NCBI RefSeq assembly: GCF_001613125.1
Contig: NZ_BDBT01000028.1
Span: forward strand, 1-64,000
DNA: 64,000 nucleotides
Reading direction: 5' to 3'
Origin: Nocardia shimofusensis NBRC 100134
GTDB taxonomy: Bacteria; Actinomycetota; Actinomycetes; Mycobacteriales; Mycobacteriaceae
The notes beneath the pieces were generated by a model. It worked only from the letters and a program-made list of their open reading frames with translations. It was not told the DNA's origin and searched no databases. Each line of letters opens with the position of its first letter. Position 1 is the first letter of the stretch. The position numbers and the translations under genes are program-made. Shown one piece after another: positions 9,252-18,422 of the stretch.

Positions 9252-9354
9252 GCCCCCGGACTTGCGATTCGCTCCCGAAGTGCGGTTCGATCTGCGCTGC
9301 GCCACCAGGCGCGCTAGCGCGATCGGTAGTACCAGTGTGAACAGGGGAACAACG

Positions 9355-10434
9355 ATGGCAGGAGATTCCGGCACCGACGCCGTGATTCTGGTCGGCGGTC
9401 AGGGCACGCGGCTGCGTCCGCTGACCTTGTCGGCGCCCAAACCGATGCTGCCCACGGCCGGACTACCGTTCCTGACCCACCTGCTGGCGCGTATCGCCGA
9501 GGCCGGGATCACCCACGTCGTGCTCGGCACCTCGTTCAAGGCGGAGGTGTTCGAAGAGCACTTCGGCGACGGCTCCGACCTGGGGCTGGAGATCGAGTAC
9601 GTGACCGAGACGGAGCCATTGGGCACCGGCGGCGCCATCCGCAACGTGCTGCCCAAGCTGCGCGCCGACACCGTCATGGTGTTCAACGGCGACGTGCTCG
9701 GCGGCACCGATCTGCGCGCGGTGCTCGACACCCACCACTCGACCCATGCCGATGTCACCCTGCATCTGGTCCGGGTCGGCGACCCCCGCGCCTTCGGCTG
9801 CGTCCCCACCGACGCCGACGGCCGGGTGACGGCGTTCCTGGAGAAGACCCAGGACCCGCCGACCGACCAGATCAACGCGGGCTGCTACGTCTTCCGCCGC
9901 GAATACATCGAGAAGATCCCCTCCGGCAGGCCCGTCTCGGTCGAACGCGAGGTCTTCCCCGCGCTGCTCGCCGAAGGCGCCCGCGTCCAGGGCCACGTCG
10001 ACACCTCCTACTGGCGCGACATGGGCACCCCGGAGGATTTCGTGCGCGGCTCCGCCGACCTCGTCCGCGGCATCGCCCCCTCACCCGCCCTTCCCGGCCA
10101 GCGCGGCGAATCCCTCGTCCACCCCAGCGCGGGTATCGCCCCCGGCGCTCTGCTCATCGGCGGCACCGTCGTCGGCCGCGGCGCCGAGATCGGCGCGGGC
10201 GCGCGACTGGACGGCGCGGTCATCTTCGACGGCGCGCGCGTGGAGGCGGGCGCGACGGTCGAACGCACCATCGTCGGCTTCGGCGCCCGCATCGGCCCCC
10301 GCGCCCTGGTCCGCGACGGCGTCATCGGCGACGGCGCGAACATCGGCGCCCGCTGCGAACTGCTGCGCGGCGCCCGCGTCTGGCCGGGTGTGGAGATCCC
10401 CGACGGCGGCATCCGCTTCTCCACCGACGTCTGA
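9355..10434 (+). CDS. manC: mannose-1-phosphate guanylyltransferase (NDP-sugar pyrophosphorylase)
   Basis: This 359-residue protein has the nucleotidyltransferase signature GGQGTRLRPLT followed by PKPMLPTAGLP, the metal-binding VFNGDVLGG, and a C-terminal left-handed beta-helix of hexapeptide-like repeats (about residues 245-355, GAEIGAGARLDGAVI and similar). Size and position match the M. tuberculosis GDP-mannose pyrophosphorylase Rv3264c. The product GDP-mannose feeds phosphatidylinositol mannosides, lipomannan and glycoproteins. The ATG at 9355 is preceded by AGGGGA at suitable distance. A glucose- or other sugar-1-phosphate specificity cannot be excluded from sequence alone. Confidence 0.85.
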   Translation: MAGDSGTDAVILVGGQGTRLRPLTLSAPKPMLPTAGLPFLTHLLARIAEAGITHVVLGTSFKAEVFEEHFGDGSDLGLEIEYVTETEPLGTGGAIRNVLPKLRADTVMVFNGDVLGGTDLRAVLDTHHSTHADVTLHLVRVGDPRAFGCVPTDADGRVTAFLEKTQDPPTDQINAGCYVFRREYIEKIPSGRPVSVEREVFPALLAEGARVQGHVDTSYWRDMGTPEDFVRGSADLVRGIAPSPALPGQRGESLVHPSAGIAPGALLIGGTVVGRGAEIGAGARLDGAVIFDGARVEAGATVERTIVGFGARIGPRALVRDGVIGDGANIGARCELLRGARVWPGVEIPDGGIRFSTDV

Positions 10435-10644
10435 CACCCGCCGGACCCGACGAGAACACGAAGGGTGATGCCCAGGGCGAACCGCTGACGGGCGGCGAGC
10501 AGCGCCGGGATCAGCACGCGGAGTTCGCGCTGCGCCTGCCGAACTGCGCCGCTGAGCGGTTGCTCCGGCGGAAACACGGCATCGGAACCGAACCGAGGCT
10601 CGGGAGTCGTGGCCGGGAGCTGCCCGAACGCCTAGCGTGGGGTC

Positions 10645-12114
10645 GTGGCTGATGTGGCGGTGGTCGGGTCGGGTCCGAACGGTCTCGCGGCGGCGGTGAC
10701 GCTCGCGGCGGCGGGACTGTCGGTGGAGGTGTTCGAGGCCGAGGAGACGCCGGGCGGCGGGTGCCGGACGGCCGAGCTTACGCTGCCCGGGTATCGGCAC
10801 GACGTCTGCGCGGGGGCGCATCCGATGGCGGTGGCCTCCCCGTTCTTCCGTGCCTTCGATCTCGTCGCGCACGGGGTGGAGTTGCTGCGGCCGGAGGCGT
10901 CCTACGCGCATCCGCTCGATGGCAGGCGCGCGGGTATCGCCTGGGTCGATCTCGAGCGCACCGTGGACGGGCTGGGACCGGATGGATCGGCCTGGCGGTC
11001 GCTGTTCGGGCCGCTGGTGCGCGAATGGGAGGGCGTCGTCGGGGTGGCGATGTCCGACCTGCGAGGACTGCCGTCGGAACCGGCCACCGCCCTGCGGTTC
11101 GGGTTGCGGATGCTGGAACAGGGTTCGCCGTTGTGGAATTCGCGCTTCTCGGCGGATGTCGCGCCCGCGCTGTTCAGCGGGGTGGCCGCGCACGCCATCA
11201 CCTCGCCGCGGGCGGTGTCCGCCGTGGGCGCCGCGCTGCTGCTCGGCACGCTCGCGCACGTGGACGGGTGGGTGATTCCGCGCGGCGGCAGTCAGGCGAT
11301 CGTCGACGCGCTGGTCGGGGAACTCGAGCGCCTCGGTGGTCGTGTGCACACCGGGCATCGGGTGGATTCGCTCGCGGAGGTGAGTTCGGCGAAGGCCGTT
11401 CTGCTCGACACCTCGCCCGCCGAACTGGTCCGGCTGGCCGGGGATCGGCTCCCGAGCCGATATGCCCGGCAGCTCGGGAACTTCCGGTACGGGAACGCCG
11501 CGTGCAAAGTCGACTTCGCCCTGTCGGGTCCGGTGCCGTGGGCGGCCGAGGACTGCGCGAAGGCGGGCACGCTGCACCTGGTCGGCAGCCGAGCCGAGGT
11601 CATGGCCGCCGAAGGCGCGGTGGCGTCGGGCAGGCATGCCGAGCGCCCCTACGTCTTGGCGATCCAGCAGGGCGTGGTGGACGATTCCCGCGCCCCCGCC
11701 GGGCACCACGCTTTCTACACCTACGCCCACGTCCCGCACGGCTCGCGGCGCGACATCACCGATCAGGTCATCGCCCAGGTGGAACGCTTCGCGCCCGCCT
11801 TCGGTGACCTGATCCTCGCGCACCACACCCGCACCGCCGCCGAAATGCCGTTGCACAACGCCAATTACATCGGCGGTGACATCTCCGCGGGCGCCATGAC
11901 CGTCGGACAGATGCTGATGCGCCCCGCTCCCCGATGGAACCCGTACGCCACTCCGCTACCCGGCGTCTACCTGTGCTCGTCGTCCACTCCGCCCGGCGGT
12001 GGCGTCCACGGCATGTGCGGACTCAACGCCGCCCGCCACGCCCTGCGCCGCGAATTCGCCACGACCAGCGACCCGTTGGCCCTGCTGCGCGCTACCGTTC
12101 CGGCGAGCGGGTGA
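10645..12114 (+). CDS. FAD-dependent phytoene dehydrogenase-like oxidoreductase
   Basis: This 489-residue protein begins with a dinucleotide-binding fold, VAVVGSGPNGLAAAVTLAAAG, followed by the FAD-contacting GGGCRTAEL and HDVCAGAHPM. The C-terminus has the GGGVHGMCGLNAARHAL motif of phytoene-desaturase-like flavoproteins (PYROXD2-like group). It is probably a cytoplasmic FAD oxidoreductase acting on isoprenoid or other hydrophobic substrates, but no phytoene synthase or other carotenoid gene is nearby, so carotenogenesis is not supported. The GTG start is directly before the Rossmann strand. It converges with the SDR gene, 18 bases apart. Confidence 0.85.
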   Translation: MADVAVVGSGPNGLAAAVTLAAAGLSVEVFEAEETPGGGCRTAELTLPGYRHDVCAGAHPMAVASPFFRAFDLVAHGVELLRPEASYAHPLDGRRAGIAWVDLERTVDGLGPDGSAWRSLFGPLVREWEGVVGVAMSDLRGLPSEPATALRFGLRMLEQGSPLWNSRFSADVAPALFSGVAAHAITSPRAVSAVGAALLLGTLAHVDGWVIPRGGSQAIVDALVGELERLGGRVHTGHRVDSLAEVSSAKAVLLDTSPAELVRLAGDRLPSRYARQLGNFRYGNAACKVDFALSGPVPWAAEDCAKAGTLHLVGSRAEVMAAEGAVASGRHAERPYVLAIQQGVVDDSRAPAGHHAFYTYAHVPHGSRRDITDQVIAQVERFAPAFGDLILAHHTRTAAEMPLHNANYIGGDISAGAMTVGQMLMRPAPRWNPYATPLPGVYLCSSSTPPGGGVHGMCGLNAARHALRREFATTSDPLALLRATVPASG

Positions 12115-12132
12115 CATCGCGCCCGTACCGGA

Positions 12133-12861
12133 TCAGACGAGCCGATGACCGCCGTCGACGTGCAGCACGGCCGCCGTCGTGAACGGATTGCGCATCACCG
12201 ACAACAGCGCTCGGGCGATGTCGTCCGCGCTCCCGATGCGGCGAGCGGGAAGCCGCCGCGCCATCTCCGCGAAGGCGGCGTCCTTGTCCATCCCGAGGTC
12301 GTCCCAGATCGGTGTGTCCACCCAGCCGGGGGAGACGACGTTCACTCGCACCGGCGCCAGTTCGATCGCCAAGCCGGATGCGAGGGAAGCGAGGCCGCCG
12401 TTGGCCGCGGCCATGATGGTGTTCGCCCCGTTCGGCCGGTAGGCGTTGATACCGGAGGTGAAGGTGATCGACCCGGTCACCACCCCGGCCGCGTACCGGC
12501 CGACCAGCCAGGCGCCGAGCAGTTTGGTGTCCAGAACGGCCCGGGCCGTGTCGACGGCGATGTCACCACTGCGACCGTAGACGCCCGTGGCGTCCGCCGC
12601 GGTGACCACGACGTGCTCGACCCGCTCCGCGCCCGCGAACAGCTCGGCCACGTCGGCTTCCCGGCCGATATCCGCGGGCACGGAGCGCACTTTCGCCTGC
12701 TGTCCCGAGAGGTCCGCTTCCCGGCCCAAGGCATCGCGGGCCCGGTCGAGCCGGTCGGCTGAGCGGCCGACGAGGGTCACGTCCGCGCCCTCGGCCACCA
12801 GGAGACGAGCGAGGGCGAACCCCATGCCGGAACCACCACCGATGATCATCACGTCAGTCAT
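12133..12861 (-). CDS. SDR family oxidoreductase
   Basis: This 242-residue short-chain dehydrogenase starts at ATG 12861 with IIGGGSGMGFALARLL, a TGxxxGxG-type cofactor loop in which GGGSGMG replaces the classical form. GRSADRLDRAR suggests an NADP preference. The usual YxxxK is not clear: the region after SITFTSGINAYRPNGANTIMAAANG has Tyr-x-x-x-Asn, so the catalytic lysine is not where expected. The end VLHVDGGHRLV is typical of classical SDRs. It is divergent from the XRE regulator with 102 bases between, so that regulator may control it. Confidence 0.85.
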   Translation of the reverse strand: MTDVMIIGGGSGMGFALARLLVAEGADVTLVGRSADRLDRARDALGREADLSGQQAKVRSVPADIGREADVAELFAGAERVEHVVVTAADATGVYGRSGDIAVDTARAVLDTKLLGAWLVGRYAAGVVTGSITFTSGINAYRPNGANTIMAAANGGLASLASGLAIELAPVRVNVVSPGWVDTPIWDDLGMDKDAAFAEMARRLPARRIGSADDIARALLSVMRNPFTTAAVLHVDGGHRLV

Positions 12862-12909
12862 GACCCCGAGCCTGCGCCGGCGATCCCGTGTGGAACAGAC
12901 CGCGCTCTT

Positions 12910-12930
12910 CCTGGGTGTGGCACGGCCACC
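12910..12930. promoter_or_regulatory. imperfect palindrome in the SDR/XRE divergent promoter region
   Basis: The arms TGGGTG (12910-12915) and CACCCA (12925-12930) are perfect inverted repeats around a nine-base spacer that itself contains partly self-complementary GGC/GCC sequence. It lies about 50 bases upstream of the SDR start and 34 upstream of the XRE start. A binding site for the neighbouring XRE regulator is an inference. Confidence 0.35.
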
Positions 12931-12963
12931 CACGCGCCCCCTCCCGATGGCAGACTCGATGTC

Positions 12964-13800
12964 GTGAACGTCCTGGCCGAGTTCTTGCGCAGCCGCCGCG
13001 GGTTGCTCGGTCCCGCCGAGGTCGGTCTGCCTGCCGGCCCGGGCCTGCGTCGCACCCCTGGCCTTCGTCGCGAGGAACTGGCGGTGCTGGCCGGAGTCAG
13101 CGTGGACTACTACACCCGGATCGAGCAGGGGCGCGAGACCGCGCCGAGCGACGCGGTACTCGACGCTCTGGCCGCGGCGTTGCGCCTCACCGCCGACGAG
13201 CACGACCATATGCTCGCCATCGCGGACCGCGTGGCCGGACGCACATCCCGCCGCAGGTCCTCGCCCCCGCAGCCGGCGCGTCCGGGCCTGCTCCTGCTGC
13301 TCGAATCGCTGCGGCCCTGTCCCGCCTACCTGCTCGACGAGATCAACAATGTCGTCGCCGCCAATCCGGAAGGGCTGGGTCTGCTTCCGGGGCTCGGCGA
13401 GGCACCGCCCGCGCGCCGGAACATGATCCGATACACCTTTCTGCATCCCGCGGCGCGCGTCGTCTTCGGCGACTGGGACCGCGTCGCCCGCAACAGCGTG
13501 GCGCAACTGCGCGGCGCCGAACCGGCCAGCCCAGGTCCCACCGCTGAGCTGGTGGCCGAATTGAGTGCGGCCAGTCCCGAATTCACCGCGCTGTGGCGGC
13601 GCCACGAAGTATGGGTCAAGCGCGGCGGCCGGACGAGCTTCCGGCACCCGCTGATCGGCCGCGTGACACTGGCGAACGAAGTCCTGTCCCACCCGGGCAG
13701 CGGGCAACGGCTGTTGGTCTACCAGGCGTCGCCGGGCACGCCGGAACACGATGCGCTGGCATTGCTGGCGCTCGCCGTGGCGGACAGCGTCGTGTCGTGA
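12964..13800 (+). CDS. XRE family transcriptional regulator with MmyB-type C-terminal domain
   Basis: This 278-residue regulator starts at GTG 12964. The N-terminal helix-turn-helix (about residues 30-75) reads LRREELAVLAGVSVDYYTRIEQGRE, the hallmark of the actinobacterial XRE/MmyB group. The C-terminal two-thirds (PCPAYLLDEINNVVAANPEGLGLLPGL, MIRYTFLHPAARVVFGDWD) is the MmyB-like PAS-related ligand pocket, reported in the family to bind fatty acids. These regulators usually stand divergent to an SDR or oxidoreductase gene, as here, and control it in response to a small hydrophobic ligand. Confidence 0.9.
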   Translation: MNVLAEFLRSRRGLLGPAEVGLPAGPGLRRTPGLRREELAVLAGVSVDYYTRIEQGRETAPSDAVLDALAAALRLTADEHDHMLAIADRVAGRTSRRRSSPPQPARPGLLLLLESLRPCPAYLLDEINNVVAANPEGLGLLPGLGEAPPARRNMIRYTFLHPAARVVFGDWDRVARNSVAQLRGAEPASPGPTAELVAELSAASPEFTALWRRHEVWVKRGGRTSFRHPLIGRVTLANEVLSHPGSGQRLLVYQASPGTPEHDALALLALAVADSVVS

Positions 13801-13813
13801 ACGACGAGCAGCG

Positions 13814-15061
13814 TCAGTTCCCCTCGCCGACGCAGGCGCCGTCGCCGTCGCCGACGCACGCGCAGAACAGCTGAGCGGGACCGTCGACGGCCTGTGCGCG
13901 GATGCCGGTGTCGGCGGCGGAGATCCACGCGGCCGATCCGCGCGTCACGATCAGCTCGTCGTCGCCGTGCAGCAGCCGCGCGGTGCCCGAGGTGCACAAC
14001 ACGATGCCCGGGCCCGCGTCGGTCAGCGGGACCTGGCCGGAACCCTCGGTGAGATCGAAGCGGCGCAACGCGAATTCCGGTGCGGGGGTCTGGTAGCGGA
14101 CGGAGCCGTCGCCCGCGGGCTCGGGGAGCACGATCGGCAGATCGAGGGGCTCGAAGTCCAGCACGCGCAGCAGTTCGGGGACGTCGACGTGTTTGGGCGT
14201 GAGGCCGCCGCGCAGCACATTGTCGGAGTTGGCCATCAGCTCGACTCCGACGCCGTGCAGGTAGGCGTGCAGGCTGCCCGCGTCGAGGAACAGCGCCTGA
14301 CCGGGTTGCAGGGTCAGGCGGTTGAGCAACAGCGCGGCCAGCACGCCCGCGTCACCCGGGTAGTTCTCGGCCAGTTCCAGGGTGGTGCGCGCCTCGAGGG
14401 TGAAGCGGCGCATGCCGCGCACCGACAGATACCGCACGCAGCCGTCGAGGACGGCGGGCAGCAAGCTGTCGAGCACCGGATGCGGCAGGGTGATCCAGGT
14501 GGTGAACAGCGCCCGCAGCCCCTGGGAATCCGGTTGCGAGGCAAGCATCTCGGCGTAGGGCTCGAGTTCGGGCACCTCGAGGGCACGGAAGAGTTCGACC
14601 GTGCGCAGCGGTTCGCGGAAACCGGCCAGCGCCTCGAAGCGGTCCAGCGCGACGACCAGTTCCGGCTTGTGGTTGTCGTCGCGGTAGTTGCGCATCGGCG
14701 AGTCCAGTGGCACCCCGTTGCGGTTCTCCCGGTCGAAACCCACGCGCGCCTGTTCGGCGGACGGATGCGCCTGCAACGACAGCGGCTCCTCGGCCGCCAG
14801 GATCTTCAACAGGAACGGCAGCTTGTCGCCGAACTGCTCGGCCGCGGTACCGAGTTCGCGCTCGGGGTCGGCGGCCACGACGTCCAGCAGCGACTTGGTG
14901 GTGCCCTCGGCGAGGGTCACGTACGCGGGATCGGCCGGGTGCGCGCCGAACCACAGCTCGGCCTCGGGATGGGCGGAGGGCACCGGCCTGCCGCACAGTT
15001 CGGCGAGGGCGGTGCGCGAGCCCCATGCATAGGAACGCAGCGCACCAACGAGTTCGTGCAC
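13814..15061 (-). CDS. manA: mannose-6-phosphate isomerase, class I
   Basis: This 415-residue cupin metalloenzyme interconverts fructose-6-phosphate and mannose-6-phosphate, the entry to GDP-mannose. Visible signatures are YAWGSRTALAELCG, HPEAELWFGAHP, the zinc-site LQAHPSAEQARVGF, NYRDDNHKPELV and GVGVELMANSDNVLRGGLTPKHVD (cores AHPS, DNHKPEL and SDNVLRGGLTPK). The GTG start at 15061 shares one base with the TAG of the upstream tobH-like gene, so manA is translationally coupled to it and to pmmA further upstream, which catalyses the next step of the same pathway. Confidence 0.95.
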   Translation of the reverse strand: MHELVGALRSYAWGSRTALAELCGRPVPSAHPEAELWFGAHPADPAYVTLAEGTTKSLLDVVAADPERELGTAAEQFGDKLPFLLKILAAEEPLSLQAHPSAEQARVGFDRENRNGVPLDSPMRNYRDDNHKPELVVALDRFEALAGFREPLRTVELFRALEVPELEPYAEMLASQPDSQGLRALFTTWITLPHPVLDSLLPAVLDGCVRYLSVRGMRRFTLEARTTLELAENYPGDAGVLAALLLNRLTLQPGQALFLDAGSLHAYLHGVGVELMANSDNVLRGGLTPKHVDVPELLRVLDFEPLDLPIVLPEPAGDGSVRYQTPAPEFALRRFDLTEGSGQVPLTDAGPGIVLCTSGTARLLHGDDELIVTRGSAAWISAADTGIRAQAVDGPAQLFCACVGDGDGACVGEGN

Positions 15062-16311
15062 TAGAAGCGTCCCCCGTCGTACTGGTCGGTGGGGTCGAAG
15101 TCGTCCCCACCCGGATAGTCCTTACCGCCCGCGTATTCCGCGCGGCCCACAGCCTGCGGCTGCCCGTTGATCAGGCGCAGGTAGGCGGCGGCCATCTCGA
15201 TGCGCAGCGCGAGCACGGCCAGCTGCTCCACCTCGTCGCCGCTGGTGGCCTGCGCGCCGTCGCCGGCATTCGCGGCGGGCGCGGCGGGATCGGTGAGCGA
15301 GGAACGCAGCAGATCGATGTCGGCGTTCACCAGGTCGGCGTCGACGAGCCCGCCGGTGCCGAACACCGCGATCCTGCGCCGGGCCGCGGACTCGTCGCGA
15401 TCGGTGCTCAGCACGAACACCCGGACCCGTTCGACCGGTGCGGGACCGTCGAGTTCCTCGTCGTGGAACATCGGATCGAAGCCGGGCGCGGCCTGTCCCG
15501 CCGCCGCCACGATCCGCGGCTGCGCGGCTACGACCTCGGCGAGGCCCGCGGCGCTCGACACCCGCCCCGCCGCCTGCAACAGCACTTCCGCGGCGTGCTC
15601 GGCCAGCGCGGCGGTGGCGGGGGAGTCGCCCGCGAAGACCACGCCGTGCTGCTGCATGCGCGCGGCCAGCGTCTTGGCCGGGTTGCGGAAGACCTCGATC
15701 TGCGGGGACGCGCGCAACGCCTCGGCGTCGAGTACATCGGCCAGCGCGGTCAGCTCCGGGGTCACCGGGCCGCTGCGGGAGGAATCGACCAGGCGCAGCA
15801 CCGCGACACCCACCGCCAGGTAGCGCAGCAGGCGATTGTGGTCGAGCACGGGAACGCGCGGCGGCAGCATCAACGCCCGGCCCGACGCGGCCATCCGCAG
15901 CGGGCCCTCGTCCGGCGCGGCGACGACGACTTCGGCGCCGCGACGCAGGCCACGGTCCACCGCTTCGATCAGCCGGGGATCCCCGGCGTCGTCGCCCGCC
16001 ACGAGCACCACGTCCAGCGGACCCACCCACGGCGGCAGGCCGGAGGTGAGCACGATCGGCAGTCCCGCCCGCTCGCCCAGTGCGGCGATCAGCAGGCCGG
16101 CCGCACGTGCGGCCCGGCCCGCGCCGCACACGAACACCACGCTGCGTGGCTGCAGACCGCTCAGGCGGGCGAGCACATTCTCACCGACCGCCGCCGCGGT
16201 GGCACGCACCAGCGCGCCGCCCGAGGCGGCCGACCGGAGTGCGCCGCCGCTGTCGGCCGCTTCGAGTGAAGCGGCATCGTCGAGGTCGAGTACCGGTGTT
16301 CCAGCGATCAT
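15061..16311 (-). CDS. TobH-like phosphosugar isomerase (SIS-type) domain protein
   Basis: This 416-residue protein is the counterpart of M. tuberculosis Rv3256c and the TobH family, always found beside manA and pmmA. The first half has an SIS-like Rossmannoid pattern (VVFVCGAGRAARAAGLLIAAL, DVVLVAGDDAGDPRLIEAV) as in phosphoglucose/phosphomannose isomerases, but the function is unproven. I place the start at ATG 16311, preceded by GGGAGGTGA at good spacing, rather than at in-frame codons up to 16383. The stop shares a base with the manA start. Confidence 0.85.
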   Translation of the reverse strand: MIAGTPVLDLDDAASLEAADSGGALRSAASGGALVRATAAAVGENVLARLSGLQPRSVVFVCGAGRAARAAGLLIAALGERAGLPIVLTSGLPPWVGPLDVVLVAGDDAGDPRLIEAVDRGLRRGAEVVVAAPDEGPLRMAASGRALMLPPRVPVLDHNRLLRYLAVGVAVLRLVDSSRSGPVTPELTALADVLDAEALRASPQIEVFRNPAKTLAARMQQHGVVFAGDSPATAALAEHAAEVLLQAAGRVSSAAGLAEVVAAQPRIVAAAGQAAPGFDPMFHDEELDGPAPVERVRVFVLSTDRDESAARRRIAVFGTGGLVDADLVNADIDLLRSSLTDPAAPAANAGDGAQATSGDEVEQLAVLALRIEMAAAYLRLINGQPQAVGRAEYAGGKDYPGGDDFDPTDQYDGGRF

Positions 16312-16406
16312 CCGGCCTCTCACCTCCCCTCGTCGCGCTGTGTCCGGATCGTTCACGCCGAGCCCTGGTCGGGCGAAATCCAACGTCTGTTATTCCACTA
16401 TCGCAG

Positions 16407-17783
16407 TCAGGACCGAACGACGCTCAGGATCTCGGTCACGAGTGCGTCTACTTCTTCGGCCGACCTGGCTTCCACATTGAGCCGCAACAGCGGTTCGGTG
16501 TTGGAGGCGCGCAGATTGAACCAGGCGTCGTCGGCCAGTTGCACGGTCACCCCGTCGAGCCGGTCCACCGATCGGGCCCGGCCGGCGAAGGCGTCCAGCA
16601 CGGCGGCGGTGCGGGCCGCGGCGTCGTCCACGGTCGAGTTGATCTCGCCGGACGCGGCGTAGGTGGTGTAGGACGACATCAGTTCCGAGACCGGCGCATC
16701 GGTCTCGCCGAGGGCGGCCAGCACGTGCAGCGCGGCCAGCATGCCGGAGTCGGCGCCCCAGAAGTCGCGGAAGTAGTAGTGCGCCGAGTGCTCGCCGCCG
16801 AACACCGCGCCGGTGGCGGCCATCTGCTGCTTGATGAACGAGTGGCCCACCCGGGTGCGCATCGGGGTGCCGCCCAGCGAGCGCACCAGTTCCGGAACGG
16901 CCTTCGAGGTGATCAGGTTGTGGATGATCGTCGCGCCCGGTTCCTTGGCCAGTTCGCGCTCGGCGACCAGCGCGGTGATCGCCGAGGGGGAGACCGGGTC
17001 GCCCTTCTCGTCCACCACGAAGCAGCGATCGGCGTCGCCGTCGAAGGCCAGGCCGATGTCGGCGCCGGACTCGCGCACCAGGTGCTGCAGGTCGACCAGG
17101 TTCTTCGGATCCAGGGGGTTGGCCTCGTGATTGGGGAAGGTGCCGTCGAGCTCGAAGTACAGCGGCACGATCTTCACGTGCTCGAGCGCGCCGAGTACGG
17201 CGGGGACGGTGTGCCCGCCCATGCCGTTGCCCGCGTCCACCGCGATGGTCAGCGGGCGCTCGGCGGACAGCCGCACCAGCTCGCGCAGGAACTCGGCGTA
17301 GTCGTCGAGCAGTTCGACGGTGTCGATGCTGCCCGGCTCGCCGTCGTGCTCCGGGACGCCCGCGACGAGTTCGTCCTTGATGGTCGCCAGGCCGGTGTCC
17401 TGACCGACCGGAAGCGCGTTGGCCCGGCACAGCTTGATGCCGTTGTAGCGGGCGGGATTGTGGCTGGCGGTGAACATCGCGCCGGGGCAGCCGAATCGGC
17501 CGGAAGCGAAGTACAGCTCGTCGGTGGAGGCCAGACCGATGTGGGTGACGTCGAGACCTTGCGCGGTGACGCCCGCGGCGAAGGCGTCGGCGAGTTCGGG
17601 GGAGGACTCGCGCATGTCGTGTCCGATGACCACCCGGGTCGCGCCCTCGGCGCGCATCAGCCGGGCGAAGGACGCTCCCACGTCCCGGGTGAAGCGGGCG
17701 TCGATCTGGTCACCGACCACACCACGCACGTCGTATGCCTTGATCACCGCATTAACGGACTCGGCAGAGCGGGCCACTGTCAT
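16407..17783 (-). CDS. manB: phosphomannomutase/phosphoglucomutase
   Basis: This 458-residue alpha-D-phosphohexomutase converts mannose-6-phosphate to mannose-1-phosphate for manC. The order is KAYDVRGVVGDQ at the N-terminus, the phosphoserine loop FTASHNPARYNG with Ser107, the metal loop FDGDADRC, the sugar loop GGEHSAHYYF, and a C-terminal phosphate-binding RASNTEPLLRL. All key residues are intact. M. tuberculosis calls this gene pmmA or manB (Rv3257c). The gap to the tobH-like gene is 95 bases and all three mannose genes face the same way, so an operon pmm-tobH-manA is likely. Confidence 0.94.
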   Translation of the reverse strand: MTVARSAESVNAVIKAYDVRGVVGDQIDARFTRDVGASFARLMRAEGATRVVIGHDMRESSPELADAFAAGVTAQGLDVTHIGLASTDELYFASGRFGCPGAMFTASHNPARYNGIKLCRANALPVGQDTGLATIKDELVAGVPEHDGEPGSIDTVELLDDYAEFLRELVRLSAERPLTIAVDAGNGMGGHTVPAVLGALEHVKIVPLYFELDGTFPNHEANPLDPKNLVDLQHLVRESGADIGLAFDGDADRCFVVDEKGDPVSPSAITALVAERELAKEPGATIIHNLITSKAVPELVRSLGGTPMRTRVGHSFIKQQMAATGAVFGGEHSAHYYFRDFWGADSGMLAALHVLAALGETDAPVSELMSSYTTYAASGEINSTVDDAAARTAAVLDAFAGRARSVDRLDGVTVQLADDAWFNLRASNTEPLLRLNVEARSAEEVDALVTEILSVVRS

Positions 17784-17891
17784 GCCTCACACCCTAGTGG
17801 GCGGCTTGTCGCGCCGGCGCGACTGCCCACCCGAGTGCATTCGCCGGACCGGCCCAGGTCAGATCGGGGACAGCTCGGATCGGGGAGCGGA

Positions 17892-18278
17892 TCAGCTCGG
17901 GGGATCGGGCAGCACGCGCAGATGGCCACGGCGGCCGGTCCGGGTGGTCCGTTGCTGTGGCGGCGCGTATTCGCGATAACCGCGATGGTCGGACTCCGGG
18001 GGACGCCTGCGCAGTCCCGCCTCGCGCACGGCCTCGGCCAGCGCGGTCAGATCGTCGTCGTCGGTGCTGCTGGAGAAACTGCCCTCGTGGCGGACCAGTT
18101 CCCAGCCCTTCGGGGCGGTGATCCGGGAGGCGTGGGTTTCGCACAGATCCCAGGAATGCGGTTCGGCCACCGTCGCCAGCGGGCCGACCACCGCGGTGGA
18201 ATCGGAATAGACATACGTGAGCGTCGCGACGGCCGGGTTCTTGCAGCCGGGTCGGCAGCAACGACGCATGGGGATCAC
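17892..18278 (-). CDS. DUF3499 family protein
   Basis: This ~128-residue actinobacterial protein has an N-terminal cysteine cluster RRCCRPGCKNPAVATLTYVY and a later SWDLCETHASRI, suggesting one zinc site (CCxxxC...CxxH). The tail is basic and Arg/Pro-rich. It is the Rv3258c family, conserved next to pmmA and whiB2; function unknown. The GTG at 18278 (MIPMRRCC) and the ATG three codons later at 18269 are both possible starts. It is probably cytoplasmic. Confidence 0.85.
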   Translation of the reverse strand: MIPMRRCCRPGCKNPAVATLTYVYSDSTAVVGPLATVAEPHSWDLCETHASRITAPKGWELVRHEGSFSSSTDDDDLTALAEAVREAGLRRRPPESDHRGYREYAPPQQRTTRTGRRGHLRVLPDPPS

Positions 18279-18422
18279 GCCGTTGAGGGTATCGCGCCTG
18301 CCTCCGGGATGTGTACAGACACGCTGGGCCGACTTCTCGCCGGCCGAAACCGGGCGCGAACGTGCGAACGCCCGGAGGGTGAATTGGGACACATCACACG
18401 AGGGCGAGAATTCCCGCGGTCG

